A DNA stretch of 64,000 nucleotides from an uncultured Oscillospiraceae bacterium (GTDB lineage: Bacteria > Bacillota > Clostridia > Oscillospirales > Oscillospiraceae). Every line of letters starts with the position of its first letter. Positions within the stretch are counted from its first letter, which is position 1. Positions 41,427 through 50,261 of this stretch are shown here, piece after piece. Both the position numbers and the translations under genes were made by a program. Location of the stretch: NCBI GenBank assembly GCA_900754965.1, contig CAAEEO010000007.1:1-64000 (forward strand), given 5' to 3'. The notes under the pieces are model-generated. The model was given only the letters and a program-made list of their open reading frames with translations, did not search any database and was not told the DNA's origin.

Positions 41427-41831
41427 CTAACCAATCTGCACCGCCACCGGCAGTCCGTTCACCCGCAGTGCGCCGGTCACATCCATTTCTCCCTGCAGGG
41501 AAACTTTCCCCCGAATCTGGATCTGTCCGTCATTTTTCAGCAGGATTCCTGCGCCGCCGGCCGCGTGGATATACACTTCTCCGGGCATCATTCCTGCCGG
41601 TACCTCTCCCAGTTTCGCCCCGGCAACGGCCTGTTCTCCAGTCTCACAAGCCATCGTCAGCACTTCCTCCTGCTGTCCCGGCAGCCACACATAGCCCCCC
41701 GGCGCCAAAACCATCATTCCACGCCATTCCCGTCCGGCCTGGGCCGCGGGATGCTGTCCCCCAATGGTCACCGTCGCCACTTTGGGGGACTCATCCCTTT
41801 GCCTGCGAATCGCCTGTTCTGAAAGCCACAT
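41427..41831 (-). CDS. Baseplate central spike protein (gpV-like, short)
   Basis: A 134-residue protein. Residues 15-85 look like the gpV/OB-fold portion (WRGMMVLAPGGYVWLPGQQE), followed by a repeated beta pattern GEVYIHAAGGAGILLKNDGQ and RGKVSLQGEMDVTGALRVNG typical of beta-helical spikes. It takes the position of xkdR but looks like a spike. It is very short for a spike, in keeping with the miniature tail of this cluster. Starts 1 base after the hub gene. Confidence 0.7.
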   Translation of the reverse strand: MWLSEQAIRRQRDESPKVATVTIGGQHPAAQAGREWRGMMVLAPGGYVWLPGQQEEVLTMACETGEQAVAGAKLGEVPAGMMPGEVYIHAAGGAGILLKNDGQIQIRGKVSLQGEMDVTGALRVNGLPVAVQIG

Positions 41832-41832
41832 C

Positions 41833-42780
41833 TCACCACGCCTCCCATACTGCCAATGTCAATTCCGTTCCAAATTGTCCCTTTTCCGCCCAGCATCGGG
41901 ATTGACTGACCCGAAATTTTCCAGTCAGCCCCACAGCGCTGTCATTGAGCCAAAGGGTATCTCCCGCAAATCCGGCAAACAGTTTCGGCAATCGGAGGAT
42001 ACACACTGCACTGCCCTCCCTGGAACGAGCCAGTTGGTATTCCCCGGTATAGCGCATTCCGTCATGATCCAAATACCGGGGTACCTGCAGCACCCGCCGG
42101 GTACGGCCTCCCCGCGCAATCATGGATTCATTCCGCACTGTGCTGCGCTCTCCGGACCGGGTCTTTTTCACCAGCACCTCCGTGATTACCCCATACCGAT
42201 CATCCCGAAATTCCACGCTGCTGACTGGCGTTGCGCCGCCGATCATCCGCACCGCACCGCCCTGCCCGCCATCCAGCAGCAGCGTACCGCTCCGGTCAAA
42301 CCTGGGAGCGACGCCAGCGGAAAATTGCAGATATTCCTGCAGCACGCTCCATTGGCTCTGTCCGGAACGCACAGTAAAATGTCCCAACGGCGGACAGTCG
42401 ATGGTTTGGATATCCTCCACTCCCTCGCTGCGCACATGGCGGTCCAGAACATCCTCCAGTCCCAGATGGAAGTATTCTCCGCTCTCCGCCTCATTGTCCA
42501 TCAGCAGCGCCCCCAAAGAGCGGCCTTCCAATTCAACCACCGCCCCCCGCACATCGCAAGTCACGGTGTATGCGTCCACCACACCGTAAAACACGTTTTC
42601 CCCTTCATTCATCCCACAGAACCGGCACGCTTCTTTCAGTGTTTCCAGCATCTCCTTTCGGTAAGGAAAACGGACCATGAATCGGTCGCAGGGCTGCCCC
42701 AGTCCGTGAATGATCTCCCACTCTGTCAAGACCGGCAATCTCGTCCCTTTGCCGGTCCGGTCATAAATGATACCTGTCAT
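41833..42780 (-). CDS. Tail hub protein (XkdQ-like, gp27-type)
   Basis: A 315-residue protein; start 42780 follows GGGAGGACGC, whereas an upstream ATG at 42813 has none. DRFMVRFPYRKEMLETL, VFYGVVDAYTVTCDVRGAVVELEG and GQSQWSVLQEYLQFSAGVAP follow the XkdQ/gp27 hub pattern. The hub closes the tail tube and carries the spike. Length is similar to PBSX XkdQ. Confidence 0.85.
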   Translation of the reverse strand: MTGIIYDRTGKGTRLPVLTEWEIIHGLGQPCDRFMVRFPYRKEMLETLKEACRFCGMNEGENVFYGVVDAYTVTCDVRGAVVELEGRSLGALLMDNEAESGEYFHLGLEDVLDRHVRSEGVEDIQTIDCPPLGHFTVRSGQSQWSVLQEYLQFSAGVAPRFDRSGTLLLDGGQGGAVRMIGGATPVSSVEFRDDRYGVITEVLVKKTRSGERSTVRNESMIARGGRTRRVLQVPRYLDHDGMRYTGEYQLARSREGSAVCILRLPKLFAGFAGDTLWLNDSAVGLTGKFRVSQSRCWAEKGQFGTELTLAVWEAW

Positions 42781-42790
42781 GCGTCCTCCC

Positions 42791-43378
42791 TTACTGCACC
42801 CGGATGCGATCACCGGGATAAATGAGATTGATATTGCGGATCTGGGGATTGAGTGCCGTCAGTTCCCCCAGAGAAATCCCGCATTTTCTTGCGATAGCAT
42901 ACAGCGTATCCCCTGCCGTCACGGTGTAATACGCTGCAGCCTGCTGTGTCTGCGCCGCCGGGGATTCCTGTTGTGGCTGTGCGATGCCTCCGGCGGTCTC
43001 CGGAGCCGTCAGTTCCAAACGATACCCGTCGTAGCACTCCCAAAACTCAAATCGGTATGCCACATAGTCCTCTCTCGGCTCCTGTTTCACGCTCAGCTCC
43101 ACAAACCATGCATTGGCGGTCTGCCACACCGGATGCACCAGAATCCCCGGCGTTTCCTCATAGAACACCGTAGCCAGTTTCTGAAATTCCCGGTATGCCC
43201 CCGGCCCTGCAAATTCCCCCTCGCCCCGGAGCACTCTTCGCTGCATTCCCAAACTGTCCAGTACATCTCTGCCAAAGGGCACATGATGCACCGCCATATT
43301 TCGGTAAAACCCGATCTCATACACCCTGGGGTTGTGGGGCCAGATATAATTTTTGAATCGCATCGGTGATAAATTCAT
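42791..43378 (-). CDS. LysM-containing tail protein (XkdP-like)
   Basis: A 195-residue protein; ATG 43378 follows AGGAGG. The N-terminal 115 residues (FKNYIWPHNPRVYEIGFYRN, AYREFQKLATVFYEE) are of the phage tail/base protein type, and residues 145-195 form a LysM domain (YYTVTAGDTLYAIARKCGIS, LNPQIRNINLIYPGDRIRVQ). A glutamine/alanine linker joins them. In PBSX and R-type systems the LysM protein joins tube end and hub and can bind peptidoglycan. Confidence 0.88.
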   Translation of the reverse strand: MNLSPMRFKNYIWPHNPRVYEIGFYRNMAVHHVPFGRDVLDSLGMQRRVLRGEGEFAGPGAYREFQKLATVFYEETPGILVHPVWQTANAWFVELSVKQEPREDYVAYRFEFWECYDGYRLELTAPETAGGIAQPQQESPAAQTQQAAAYYTVTAGDTLYAIARKCGISLGELTALNPQIRNINLIYPGDRIRVQ

Positions 43379-43392
43379 GCCAAACCTCCTGC

Positions 43393-43902
43393 TCAATACC
43401 GGATAAATCCCGGGTCACAGCTCCGACTGTCCCGCTCAAACCACTGGGAGATTCGCTGCATCTCCCGATATCGGTCTGCAGCAGATTTCATCTCAGCCCG
43501 TTCCTCAAAGCGGAGCGTATCCTGCACTGCCACACGCTCCGGCGGCATTTTTCCGGGCAGAGGCAGCCATGCGGCTGCCTCTGTCTGTGTCTTTTCCATT
43601 CTCTGCCCTCTGGGAACATCCGGCAGTCTCTCTTGGAAGGGCCGAACCCCTCTCAGCTCGCCGGACAGCCGCTCCAGCAGCGCCCTTGCACCTTCTGCCA
43701 TCTCCGCCTGCTCCCTCGGCATGGGTTTCCCCGGTTCCGCCGCCCCATGGTTCTCCACCCGCTCGGTCGGAACCGCCTCCTTTGGCAGTTCCGCCCTGCG
43801 TTCTGCAGCTTTTCCGCCCTCCAGGGCGATCAGCAGTTCCTGCGCAACGATTCGCTGCTGTTCCGGGGGCCAATGGGTCAATAGTTCTTCTGCCCGTCTC
43901 AT
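43393..43902 (-). CDS. Short protein in the tape-measure position
   Basis: A 169-residue Glu/Arg/Pro-rich protein without membrane segments; helical stretches (EELLTHWPPEQQRIVAQELL, AEMAEGARALLERLSGELRG) and a C-terminus RYREMQRISQWFERDSRSCD. It occupies the place of the tape measure protein, which in PBSX is over 1,300 residues and has hydrophobic helices. Either the tape measure has been reduced to this, making a stub tail, or this is a different protein and none exists. Overlaps its upstream neighbour by 4 bases. Confidence 0.6.
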   Translation of the reverse strand: MRRAEELLTHWPPEQQRIVAQELLIALEGGKAAERRAELPKEAVPTERVENHGAAEPGKPMPREQAEMAEGARALLERLSGELRGVRPFQERLPDVPRGQRMEKTQTEAAAWLPLPGKMPPERVAVQDTLRFEERAEMKSAADRYREMQRISQWFERDSRSCDPGFIRY

Positions 43903-44147
43903 TTCTGCGCCCCTTTCAGTACCCGAAACCGCTCCATATCAAAGGCCGGGTTGCCCGGTGCCTGTGCCCCGGTTTCCCTCTCCTGCAAATCCAGTACCCA
44001 GTGCCCGGCCCATTCCAGGCAAGCCTCGTCCCCCAAGACTCGTCCCAAGCCGGACCAGGGTGCCACGCCGAACAGCCTGCAAAGTTTCCACCGCAGCCTT
44101 CCCAACGCGTCCTCCGCCAAACTGTTCAGCAGTTCCTCACTGCTCAT
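43899..44147 (-). CDS. Small protein in the tail-assembly-chaperone position
   Basis: An 82-residue protein starting MSSEELLNSLAEDALGRLRW and rich in Trp and Leu. It lies between the tail tube and the tape-measure-position genes, where XkdN-type chaperones lie. No slippery heptamer for programmed frameshifting was noticed at the junction, and its ends overlap both neighbours by 4 bases (ATGA type). I do not recognise the sequence; the role is from position only. Confidence 0.5.
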   Translation of the reverse strand: MSSEELLNSLAEDALGRLRWKLCRLFGVAPWSGLGRVLGDEACLEWAGHWVLDLQERETGAQAPGNPAFDMERFRVLKGAQK

Positions 44148-44539
44148 GTCTGGGTCTCCACGCGCTTGGCAGCCGCCACCGTCACTTCCTCGGCCACCGT
44201 CTCACTCAGCTGTCCGGTCTCTGCGATGCGGCTCCAGTTGCAGCCCGTATAAACCACACGGCGATCCGGTTTCACGATCACCAGAGAAAAGTTCTCCAGA
44301 TCGTAAAAACTGATTCCGTCAGAGATGGCATCATCTGTGGCATACAGCCGTGTCAGCACCAGCTGATAGGCTTTCTGCCCCGCAATGGTCGCCACCGGCT
44401 CCCGCTCGCCGAAAGCCTCGATGGTTTTTTCGCTGCGGGTAGCCACTGTCCGGTAACTCTGCACCACGGCGATCTTTTTTCCGTTAGCCTCCAGATAAAT
44501 GTCCCCACTGGTGGGAAATTGGATGGTCTGTTCGCTCAT
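44144..44539 (-). CDS. Tail tube protein (XkdM-like)
   Basis: A 131-residue protein: MSEQTIQFPTSGDIYLEANG, VVQSYRTVATRSEKTIEAFGE, then ISDGISFYDLENFSLVIVKP. Size and pattern match the XkdM tail-core family of myophage-like elements, which polymerise into the inner tube. It is directly downstream of the sheath gene as expected. Confidence 0.8.
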   Translation of the reverse strand: MSEQTIQFPTSGDIYLEANGKKIAVVQSYRTVATRSEKTIEAFGEREPVATIAGQKAYQLVLTRLYATDDAISDGISFYDLENFSLVIVKPDRRVVYTGCNWSRIAETGQLSETVAEEVTVAAAKRVETQT

Positions 44540-44551
44540 TGTCTTGCCTCC

Positions 44552-45589
44552 TTATACCGTGATGTGCGCCACCAGTTCGATTCGGTTCAGTCCATGCACC
44601 ACCTGGAACGCAAAGGCCACATGGCACACCGCCGGGTCGTTTTCGTCTGCCGTGACGGAAACGTTTCCGTACCCGTCAATGATCTGCGCCGCCATTTTCC
44701 GTTCCAGTTCAATGATTACCTGGGTACGAATGGCTCCCCGTGTCTGCGCTGTATTTTTGGTGCGGCTAAACCGGGTGCGCAAACTGTCCCGCACCGCAGG
44801 CAGCACATCATCCACAATCAGTACCGTAGTCAGGTCCCGCCAGGTGGTGTCTGCGGCGCCGCCGGTAGTCGTCCTGGTCGTCACGCCTCGAACCACGCTC
44901 ACCGTCTCCCCGATTCGCTCCACCGGACTGACCCCGGCCTGTACCAGGGTATTGATGTCGCTGTCAGACCAGGCCGCCCCCAGGTCTCCCAGACCGGAAA
45001 GCACGGCGCCGCCCAGAGGAAGGGCCGGGTCTGTCTGTCCGGACAGCACTCCCGCGACTGCTGCAGCCGTTGCCCCCGGCACACCGTCAGTTTCCACGCC
45101 GCATAGCAACACCATCCGCTCGCTGTTGAGCGCCTTGGCGTGGGTGCACAGCGCCTCCCGGTTTCCGTCCCCTTCCACAATACCGATGCGATATTTGCTC
45201 TGCTCATCTCCTCCGCCGATGGCCTCCAGCATGGCCCCATGGACCGTCTGCTCCCGGCTGTCGCACAGCATATACCCGATCTCCGGCTGTGCCATCAGGG
45301 CAGAAAACGCCGATGCATAGTCTGTTTTCACTGCCGCGCCGCCGATAGATACCGGCACGGCATAAATGGCTGCTGCGCCGTTTTTCAGCAGCACCCGAAT
45401 CAGTTCCGACAGGTCGCACTGTCCAAATTGTTCCAAGCCCTCTGCGTAACTGTTCACCCGGCTCACGGTTCCTACCTTGCCTTTGGCAGCGATTCCCGCC
45501 ACGCCAACAGCCTTGCCCTTTTCCCGTCCATACAGGGCGCTGGTCACTTCATAGGAGGAATACACCCCCGGTCTCTCGTTCACGCTCAC
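44552..45589 (-). CDS. Contractile tail sheath protein (XkdK-like)
   Basis: A 345-residue sheath protein. The start is taken as GTG at 45589 because it overlaps the preceding stop (GTGA) and follows GAGAGGAG; an ATG at 45625 lies far inside the previous gene. VNERPGVYSSYEV is the usual sheath N-terminus; LTTVLIVDDVLPAVRDSL and AIRTQVIIELERKMAAQIID belong to the conserved C-terminal domain that links sheath subunits. Its presence shows the particle has a contractile tail. Confidence 0.88.
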   Translation of the reverse strand: MSVNERPGVYSSYEVTSALYGREKGKAVGVAGIAAKGKVGTVSRVNSYAEGLEQFGQCDLSELIRVLLKNGAAAIYAVPVSIGGAAVKTDYASAFSALMAQPEIGYMLCDSREQTVHGAMLEAIGGGDEQSKYRIGIVEGDGNREALCTHAKALNSERMVLLCGVETDGVPGATAAAVAGVLSGQTDPALPLGGAVLSGLGDLGAAWSDSDINTLVQAGVSPVERIGETVSVVRGVTTRTTTGGAADTTWRDLTTVLIVDDVLPAVRDSLRTRFSRTKNTAQTRGAIRTQVIIELERKMAAQIIDGYGNVSVTADENDPAVCHVAFAFQVVHGLNRIELVAHITV

Positions 45590-46062
45590 GCTTTCACATC
45601 TCCTCTCAACACGAACTCCAGCCATTGCTGACCGGTTTCATTTTCCTTGCGGGTCATATAGGTAGTACATCTCAGTGTACAAGGGCAGCGCATCATTCCG
45701 CTGGCCCGATCCGGTTCTGCATCCCCTCTGGTGATGCGGGTGGGCCGCAGTCCTGCCGGCAGTGCCTCCATGGCCTGCCCCACTTGCCGGAACAGCGTTT
45801 CCCGCTCTGCCCCCACAGGGAAATACAGTTCCATCAGCACCTCAGCCTGGCATTTCCAGCCATAAAGTTCCCGCTCCTGTCCGGAGGAATCTCGGCTCAC
45901 GCCCAGGTACTGTCCAAACCCGGAGGTCTCCACTTTCCCATCTTTCATGGATACGCAGACCACGCTCTGTGTTCGATCCAGGTTTCTCTCCGGAAACCGT
46001 CGTACCGCCCGCAGTCCAACGGTTTCCAATGCCTGACACACCGCGTCCAAAATCAGTTCCAC
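45586..46062 (-). CDS. Head-tail connector / tail terminator-like protein
   Basis: A 158-residue protein beginning MELILDAVCQALETVGLRAV, with FGQYLGVSRDSSGQERELYG and MRCPCTLRCTTYMTRK. It lies just upstream of the sheath, where tail-terminator or neck proteins lie. It overlaps both its upstream neighbour (by 10 bases) and the sheath gene (by 4). Homology not certain; role from position. Confidence 0.6.
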   Translation of the reverse strand: MELILDAVCQALETVGLRAVRRFPERNLDRTQSVVCVSMKDGKVETSGFGQYLGVSRDSSGQERELYGWKCQAEVLMELYFPVGAERETLFRQVGQAMEALPAGLRPTRITRGDAEPDRASGMMRCPCTLRCTTYMTRKENETGQQWLEFVLRGDVKA

Positions 46063-46391
46063 GCCATGTCACCTCTTTCCCGCAGGACCCCTTCCCAGTG
46101 GGTTCGCTCTTCGCCGCAGTAAATCTCCTTCATTCCCAACACATCATATACCCGGCCGCCGCAGCGCACTGTGACGGCCTTTCTCCCCTGCGTGACGGCC
46201 TCCGGTGCCGCCAGCAGGAAATACCGTGCCTGCGGACTCTCCCCGCAGGGCAGCAAATCCTTCGGAAACCGCTCTTCCATGGTATCCACCGGCTGCAAAA
46301 ATCCCCGGCAAACCACTTCTCCGCCCTGCTCGTCCGCTACCGTGATCTCCCGGCCGTACCGGGCGATGCGCGCAAATACGCCCTGAATCAT
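46053..46391 (-). CDS. Head closure / minor capsid-like protein
   Basis: A 112-residue protein; ATG at 46391 overlaps the stop of the upstream gene (ATGA), and the longer open frame upstream is only a shadow. GVFARIARYGREITVADEQG and CRGFLQPVD with YFLLAAPEA resemble short head-closure proteins that seal the connector. Function by position; sequence family not recognised with certainty. Confidence 0.6.
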   Translation of the reverse strand: MIQGVFARIARYGREITVADEQGGEVVCRGFLQPVDTMEERFPKDLLPCGESPQARYFLLAAPEAVTQGRKAVTVRCGGRVYDVLGMKEIYCGEERTHWEGVLRERGDMAWN

Positions 46392-46744
46392 CCCGGCACC
46401 CCCAAAAAAGCCATTTCTCCCTGACTCCAGGGCCAGAGCAATTCCATAGCTCCCTCCCGGAATCTGCGCCCGGTTTCCCCAGGCACTGTCTGCACCGACA
46501 ATCTTCCGGCGGAAAAGGCCGTCACGCCATCCTCTTCCATTTCCAAAAACCGTCCCACAGCCAGCATGGCCGCCGCCTGCTGCAGGCAAGAGCCCAGCTC
46601 CCCAGGATCTGTGTCCGGCCGCAGCCGGGCCAGGCATTCCGCCATGGCCCCGCCGCAAAAAGCCTGCAGCTGTCTGCGTCTGCTCTCCGTCAATTCCTGT
46701 CCCAGAAGTTCCAGTGCCAGTTCCAAAACCTGCCCGGAATCCAT
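46388..46744 (-). CDS. Head-tail connector-like protein
   Basis: A 118-residue mainly helical protein (MDSGQVLELALELLGQELTE, LQQAAAMLAVGRFLEMEE) directly downstream of the capsid gene. Size, helical content and order fit a gp6-type adaptor binding beneath the portal. No specific motif is recognised. It starts 3 bases after the capsid gene ends. Confidence 0.6.
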   Translation of the reverse strand: MDSGQVLELALELLGQELTESRRRQLQAFCGGAMAECLARLRPDTDPGELGSCLQQAAAMLAVGRFLEMEEDGVTAFSAGRLSVQTVPGETGRRFREGAMELLWPWSQGEMAFLGVPG

Positions 46745-46747
46745 GGC

Positions 46748-47785
46748 TCAGCCACCTACCTGCAGGACCTTGGAAGCCTCTGTGTAGAGCTTTGCAAAGC
46801 CGGAAATACTGGTGATTGCCGCCCGCTCCAGCTGGCGGTCGATCAGCCGGTCATACTCCACGGAAACTTCTGCCGCCTGAATCATCTCCAAAGCGTATCG
46901 CTTGTCCAGACCGATCAGAGTGCCGGCCTCCAGCGCAGAAGTCTTAATCAGCTTTGCTCCCAGAGGGTTGGTCAGCTCACCGGTACCCTGGAAGTTCAGT
47001 CCGGTCAGCGGATTCTGAAATTCGCTGCACTGCAGCAGCGCCAGCATAGCGTCAGGGCTGACCAGCAGCGTGTTCATGGTATAGGGGTCAAACTGGTTCC
47101 AGAAACGGAGCAGCGCGGCATAGTCCAGTTTTCCGGCAGTACCGCCGATGACGCCGTCGCCCACGGTGAATTTCTCCGCAGCATTGTCGTTGCCATCGCC
47201 GTTTCGAATCACGCCGATGGCGTCATCCAAATGCATCCGCATGATCTGGCTGCCGATCTGCCGCAGCATCACAGAAAACAGGTCCAGTCTCTGGAATCGA
47301 ATGGCCTCGTAGGAGGCCACCAGCATTCTGCCTCTCTTGTGGAGCGTCACCAGATTTTCCCGGGCCTTAACCTCAGTCTGAGGGATCACCGCCCCGGGTT
47401 CCACCCGGTGCAGACTCTTCTCCTCCTGGGTCGGCACAGAATAGATTGAGCGATAATCCATGCCGTCGATCTGGGTCGTTGCCGCAGTGATATGGGGCAG
47501 GATATTGCTCTCCTCCATGCCCTGTTTCACACTTCTGGCCACATATTCCGGAAACAGCACCGCCGACTCCGTACTGCGGAAAAATTTCTCCACAGGGTCG
47601 CTGCCCGCACCTTTTGCGTGGATGTCAAAGCGTTTCAGCTGCCGCTGATACGCGTCCAGTCCCTCCAGGGGCGTACCCCGATAATTTTCACTGGGGTCCA
47701 TAGACTCCAGCACCTGTGTAAAACTTTTTCCCGGCATGCCGTACATGCCCTTCTCCAAACGGATCTCATGAAACTGATAAGCCAT
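46748..47785 (-). CDS. Major capsid protein
   Basis: A 345-residue protein preceded by AAGGAGGAACACG. VEKFFRSTESAVLFPEYVAR marks the start of the mature HK97-like part; QEEKSLHRVEPGAVIPQTEV, KRGRMLVASYEAIRFQRLDL and TLIGLDKRYALEMIQAAEVS are typical for capsids of PBSX-type and related elements. It follows the protease and decoration genes in the order expected of a functional head. Retained length suggests particles can still form. Confidence 0.85.
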   Translation of the reverse strand: MAYQFHEIRLEKGMYGMPGKSFTQVLESMDPSENYRGTPLEGLDAYQRQLKRFDIHAKGAGSDPVEKFFRSTESAVLFPEYVARSVKQGMEESNILPHITAATTQIDGMDYRSIYSVPTQEEKSLHRVEPGAVIPQTEVKARENLVTLHKRGRMLVASYEAIRFQRLDLFSVMLRQIGSQIMRMHLDDAIGVIRNGDGNDNAAEKFTVGDGVIGGTAGKLDYAALLRFWNQFDPYTMNTLLVSPDAMLALLQCSEFQNPLTGLNFQGTGELTNPLGAKLIKTSALEAGTLIGLDKRYALEMIQAAEVSVEYDRLIDRQLERAAITSISGFAKLYTEASKVLQVGG

Positions 47786-47799
47786 CGTGTTCCTCCTTC

Positions 47800-48147
47800 T
47801 CAAAGTACAAAAGTCACGGTTTTTGCGCCGGTGTCCACCGCCAGCACCAGATATTCCCGACCGTTGGCATGGACCGTCACGCCCTGTTCGGCAGCCGCCA
47901 GTTTGCCGTATCCCACAGTGGGAACAGAACTGCCGCTGTACCCGCAGGTCACCACGCCACGGGTCTGCACGGCGGCGAAGTCGCCGCTGCTGTGCAGACA
48001 GATGCCAGCAAAGGGCGCATTGGCATCTGCGGCCTTCACCTCACCGTTGCCGGAAAGTGCCACGCCGCAGCCTTCCTTCATCGATGCAGCGCCGCTGACC
48101 AGAAAGGTCATGACCTCTTTTCCAATCCCCTCAAAACTCACTTTCAT
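47800..48147 (-). CDS. Capsid decoration/head stabilisation-like protein
   Basis: A 115-residue protein with a beta-rich core (FAGICLHSSGDFAAVQTRGV, PTVGYGKLAAAEQGVTVHAN) similar to DUF2190-type or lambda gpD-like capsid decoration proteins. AAAGGAGG precedes the ATG at 48147. Placement between protease and capsid genes agrees with this. Confidence 0.7.
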   Translation of the reverse strand: MKVSFEGIGKEVMTFLVSGAASMKEGCGVALSGNGEVKAADANAPFAGICLHSSGDFAAVQTRGVVTCGYSGSSVPTVGYGKLAAAEQGVTVHANGREYLVLAVDTGAKTVTFVL

Positions 48148-48163
48148 ATCGCTTTCCTCCTTT

Positions 48164-49090
48164 TCAAATCTGGAACGCTTCGCCATCAAAGCGGACCGTT
48201 TTCTGTTTTCCCGGCAGCTGGGTCATCCCCGGAAATCGCTTGGCAGACAAGCTCCGGTAGTGCGCCTGCATGGACTGCAGCTGCTCCGCCGTCATCTGTT
48301 CCATTGCGCCGGATAGCGCCGGATAGAGTCCCTCCTCGTGGAGCAAACACAGCCGCAGCACTTCCTTCCGCAGTTCTTTCAGATAGGTTCTTCCCAGAGC
48401 AGCCTGTTTTTTCAGTTCGGTATATTCCCCGGCAAACTGCTTTCCGCCTGCGGAGTTCACAAAGCCTTCCAGTGTTCCCCCCGCCTTCATTCCCTTGGTC
48501 ACGCCTGCCTGTCTTTGTGCAGGCACCGCCACGAAACTCCATTCATAGGCATCCACTGCTCCCTCCAATATGGTGTAGCAGCATTTTCCGTCGTAGGATT
48601 CTCCGTTCACATGGCCGCAGGCCCCTGCCTCTGCCCCGCAAACAGAGCAGACCCTGCGAGCCACGCTGCACCCCACGCTGGTCTCCTTTTTGATTCCCGC
48701 CTCGATTTCTGCAATGAGTTCCTCATTGGCCGGGATACGCAGCATATAGGCATAAGCCTTCAGATAGGTGTACGGCGCTCCATAAACTGTGGTTTTTCCC
48801 GGTTCCGTCACCAGCTCCGTCCGATAGATCCGGGCCTTCTGGTTCCCAGCTTTCCATTCATGGTCGCAAATGCCCGTTTTCCCCACGAACAGCTCTTTCA
48901 GTTCTGCCAATGTCTGTGCGGAAAAGCATTCGCCGTCCCGATCCACCTCGTTGTCGCACAGTATGACCGAGAATGTGTAAACTTCCTCTGCTGTCAGCTT
49001 AGAGCGTGTGAACGCATTGATAGCCTCCAATTCCGCCGCTGCAACCTCGCCGGTTCCTGCCTTTCCCTCTTTCACGATTTTCAAATTCAC
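48164..49090 (-). CDS. Prohead protease with embedded Cys/His zinc knuckle
   Basis: A 308-residue phage maturation protease. VDRDGECFSAQTLAELKELF, the DHEW motif (His77) and ETSVGCS (Ser138) match the HK97-type protease His and Ser. Directly after the serine strand lies CSVCGAEAGACGH (Cys148, Cys151, Cys158, His160), a likely zinc-binding insertion. The helical C-terminus (about 215-308) could act as scaffold (delta) domain. It starts inside the portal stop codon (4-base overlap). Confidence 0.82.
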   Translation of the reverse strand: MNLKIVKEGKAGTGEVAAAELEAINAFTRSKLTAEEVYTFSVILCDNEVDRDGECFSAQTLAELKELFVGKTGICDHEWKAGNQKARIYRTELVTEPGKTTVYGAPYTYLKAYAYMLRIPANEELIAEIEAGIKKETSVGCSVARRVCSVCGAEAGACGHVNGESYDGKCCYTILEGAVDAYEWSFVAVPAQRQAGVTKGMKAGGTLEGFVNSAGGKQFAGEYTELKKQAALGRTYLKELRKEVLRLCLLHEEGLYPALSGAMEQMTAEQLQSMQAHYRSLSAKRFPGMTQLPGKQKTVRFDGEAFQI

Positions 49091-50229
49091 TTTCTGCCCT
49101 CCTGTTCCAGCTGCATAGCCTGTGCCAGATACAGCCGCGCCTTGGCCTCTTCCACATCGTCCTGCAAATCAATGGGGTCCCAGACGATTTCCGGCCGACA
49201 GGCATACCCATGCATCCGCAGCCAAAGCCTGCAGATTTTTTCCAGCACCGGTGTCAGAGTCCGCCGCAGCGCCGTCAATTCACTGGTCATGAGATCCGCC
49301 TGCTGCGCGCTCATGCGCTCTGTGGAAGACCAGTTCATGCCCAGCATAAACGGCGGAAGTCCGGTTTTGGCGATCAGCTGTTCCAAGATTTGGCGCACCG
49401 GTGTTTCGCTGTCCAGAATCGGCCCATCTGCCCCAATTACTTTGATTTCCACATCTCCCACAGCCACAAAATCCCGCACATTTCCCTGCTTGGAGGCCTG
49501 CATGGCCCGGCTCCATTCTCCGGCAATCTGTCTGGCACGCTCCTGCGCAAAGGCCTTGTCCAGCATCTCCCCCTGCGGTTTGTACACCACCGCATACCGC
49601 AGATTTCCTGCCCGCTCCCAGTTCTGTCCGATGCAGTGATAGATTTTCATCAGAATATCCGCCAGAAACGGCATTCCCCGCAGCATGGATACGCCATAAG
49701 GAGCCTCCGGCTCCGGATGCAGGGGGGTAAACAGCAGCAGTTCCTGATAAGGCAGCGGCTCCAGTGTTCCCCGCGGGCTGTACGCGCACAGGGTCATATC
49801 CAGTGGACTGTCTCCCTCCCGGATCTGCACATCCGCCACATCGCCGCACAGTACCGCCGCGATTTCCCGGTCCCCGGCAGGGACAATCTCTCCCACAGCC
49901 CGGCCGCAGGTCAGCATGGAATCCAAATAGCTGTCCAAAAAGCTGTCCAGCCCCCGCTGACCGCGCCCCACAGGTACCGTCCGCAAAAACTCCTGCAGTT
50001 CCTGTTCCGCCCGACCGCCGCCGCAATTGACGGAAAACCCGCCGGTCAGCCGGATAATTTTCAGCACCGCCGCATCCACCACCGGCACGGCCTCCCGCAC
50101 CGCCCGATACACGCGGCTCTCTCCTCCCAAAGGCACATATCCGTCCAGCAGGGAAAAGGGATGGCTGCCGTTGTCTCGCAGCTGCACTGCCGCCGTATTG
50201 TTGCTCTGTCTTCGTTTGAATAAATGCAA
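49087..50229 (-). CDS. Portal protein
   Basis: A 380-residue portal protein. I place the start at TTG 50229 (MHLFKRRQSNN) because AAAGGAGGG is 6 bases upstream; an ATG at 50265 lies before that site. GLDSFLDSYLDSMLTCGRAV, LLLFTPLHPEPEAPYGVSML and GLPPFMLGMNWSSTERMSAQ are portal signatures of the SPP1/PBSX type. It forms the dodecameric gate for DNA entry, receiving DNA from the terminase. Retention of the gene implies packaging ability. Confidence 0.88.
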   Translation of the reverse strand: MHLFKRRQSNNTAAVQLRDNGSHPFSLLDGYVPLGGESRVYRAVREAVPVVDAAVLKIIRLTGGFSVNCGGGRAEQELQEFLRTVPVGRGQRGLDSFLDSYLDSMLTCGRAVGEIVPAGDREIAAVLCGDVADVQIREGDSPLDMTLCAYSPRGTLEPLPYQELLLFTPLHPEPEAPYGVSMLRGMPFLADILMKIYHCIGQNWERAGNLRYAVVYKPQGEMLDKAFAQERARQIAGEWSRAMQASKQGNVRDFVAVGDVEIKVIGADGPILDSETPVRQILEQLIAKTGLPPFMLGMNWSSTERMSAQQADLMTSELTALRRTLTPVLEKICRLWLRMHGYACRPEIVWDPIDLQDDVEEAKARLYLAQAMQLEQEGRK

Positions 50230-50261
50230 GCAAACCCTCCTTTCTGGGAATTGGAATCTTC

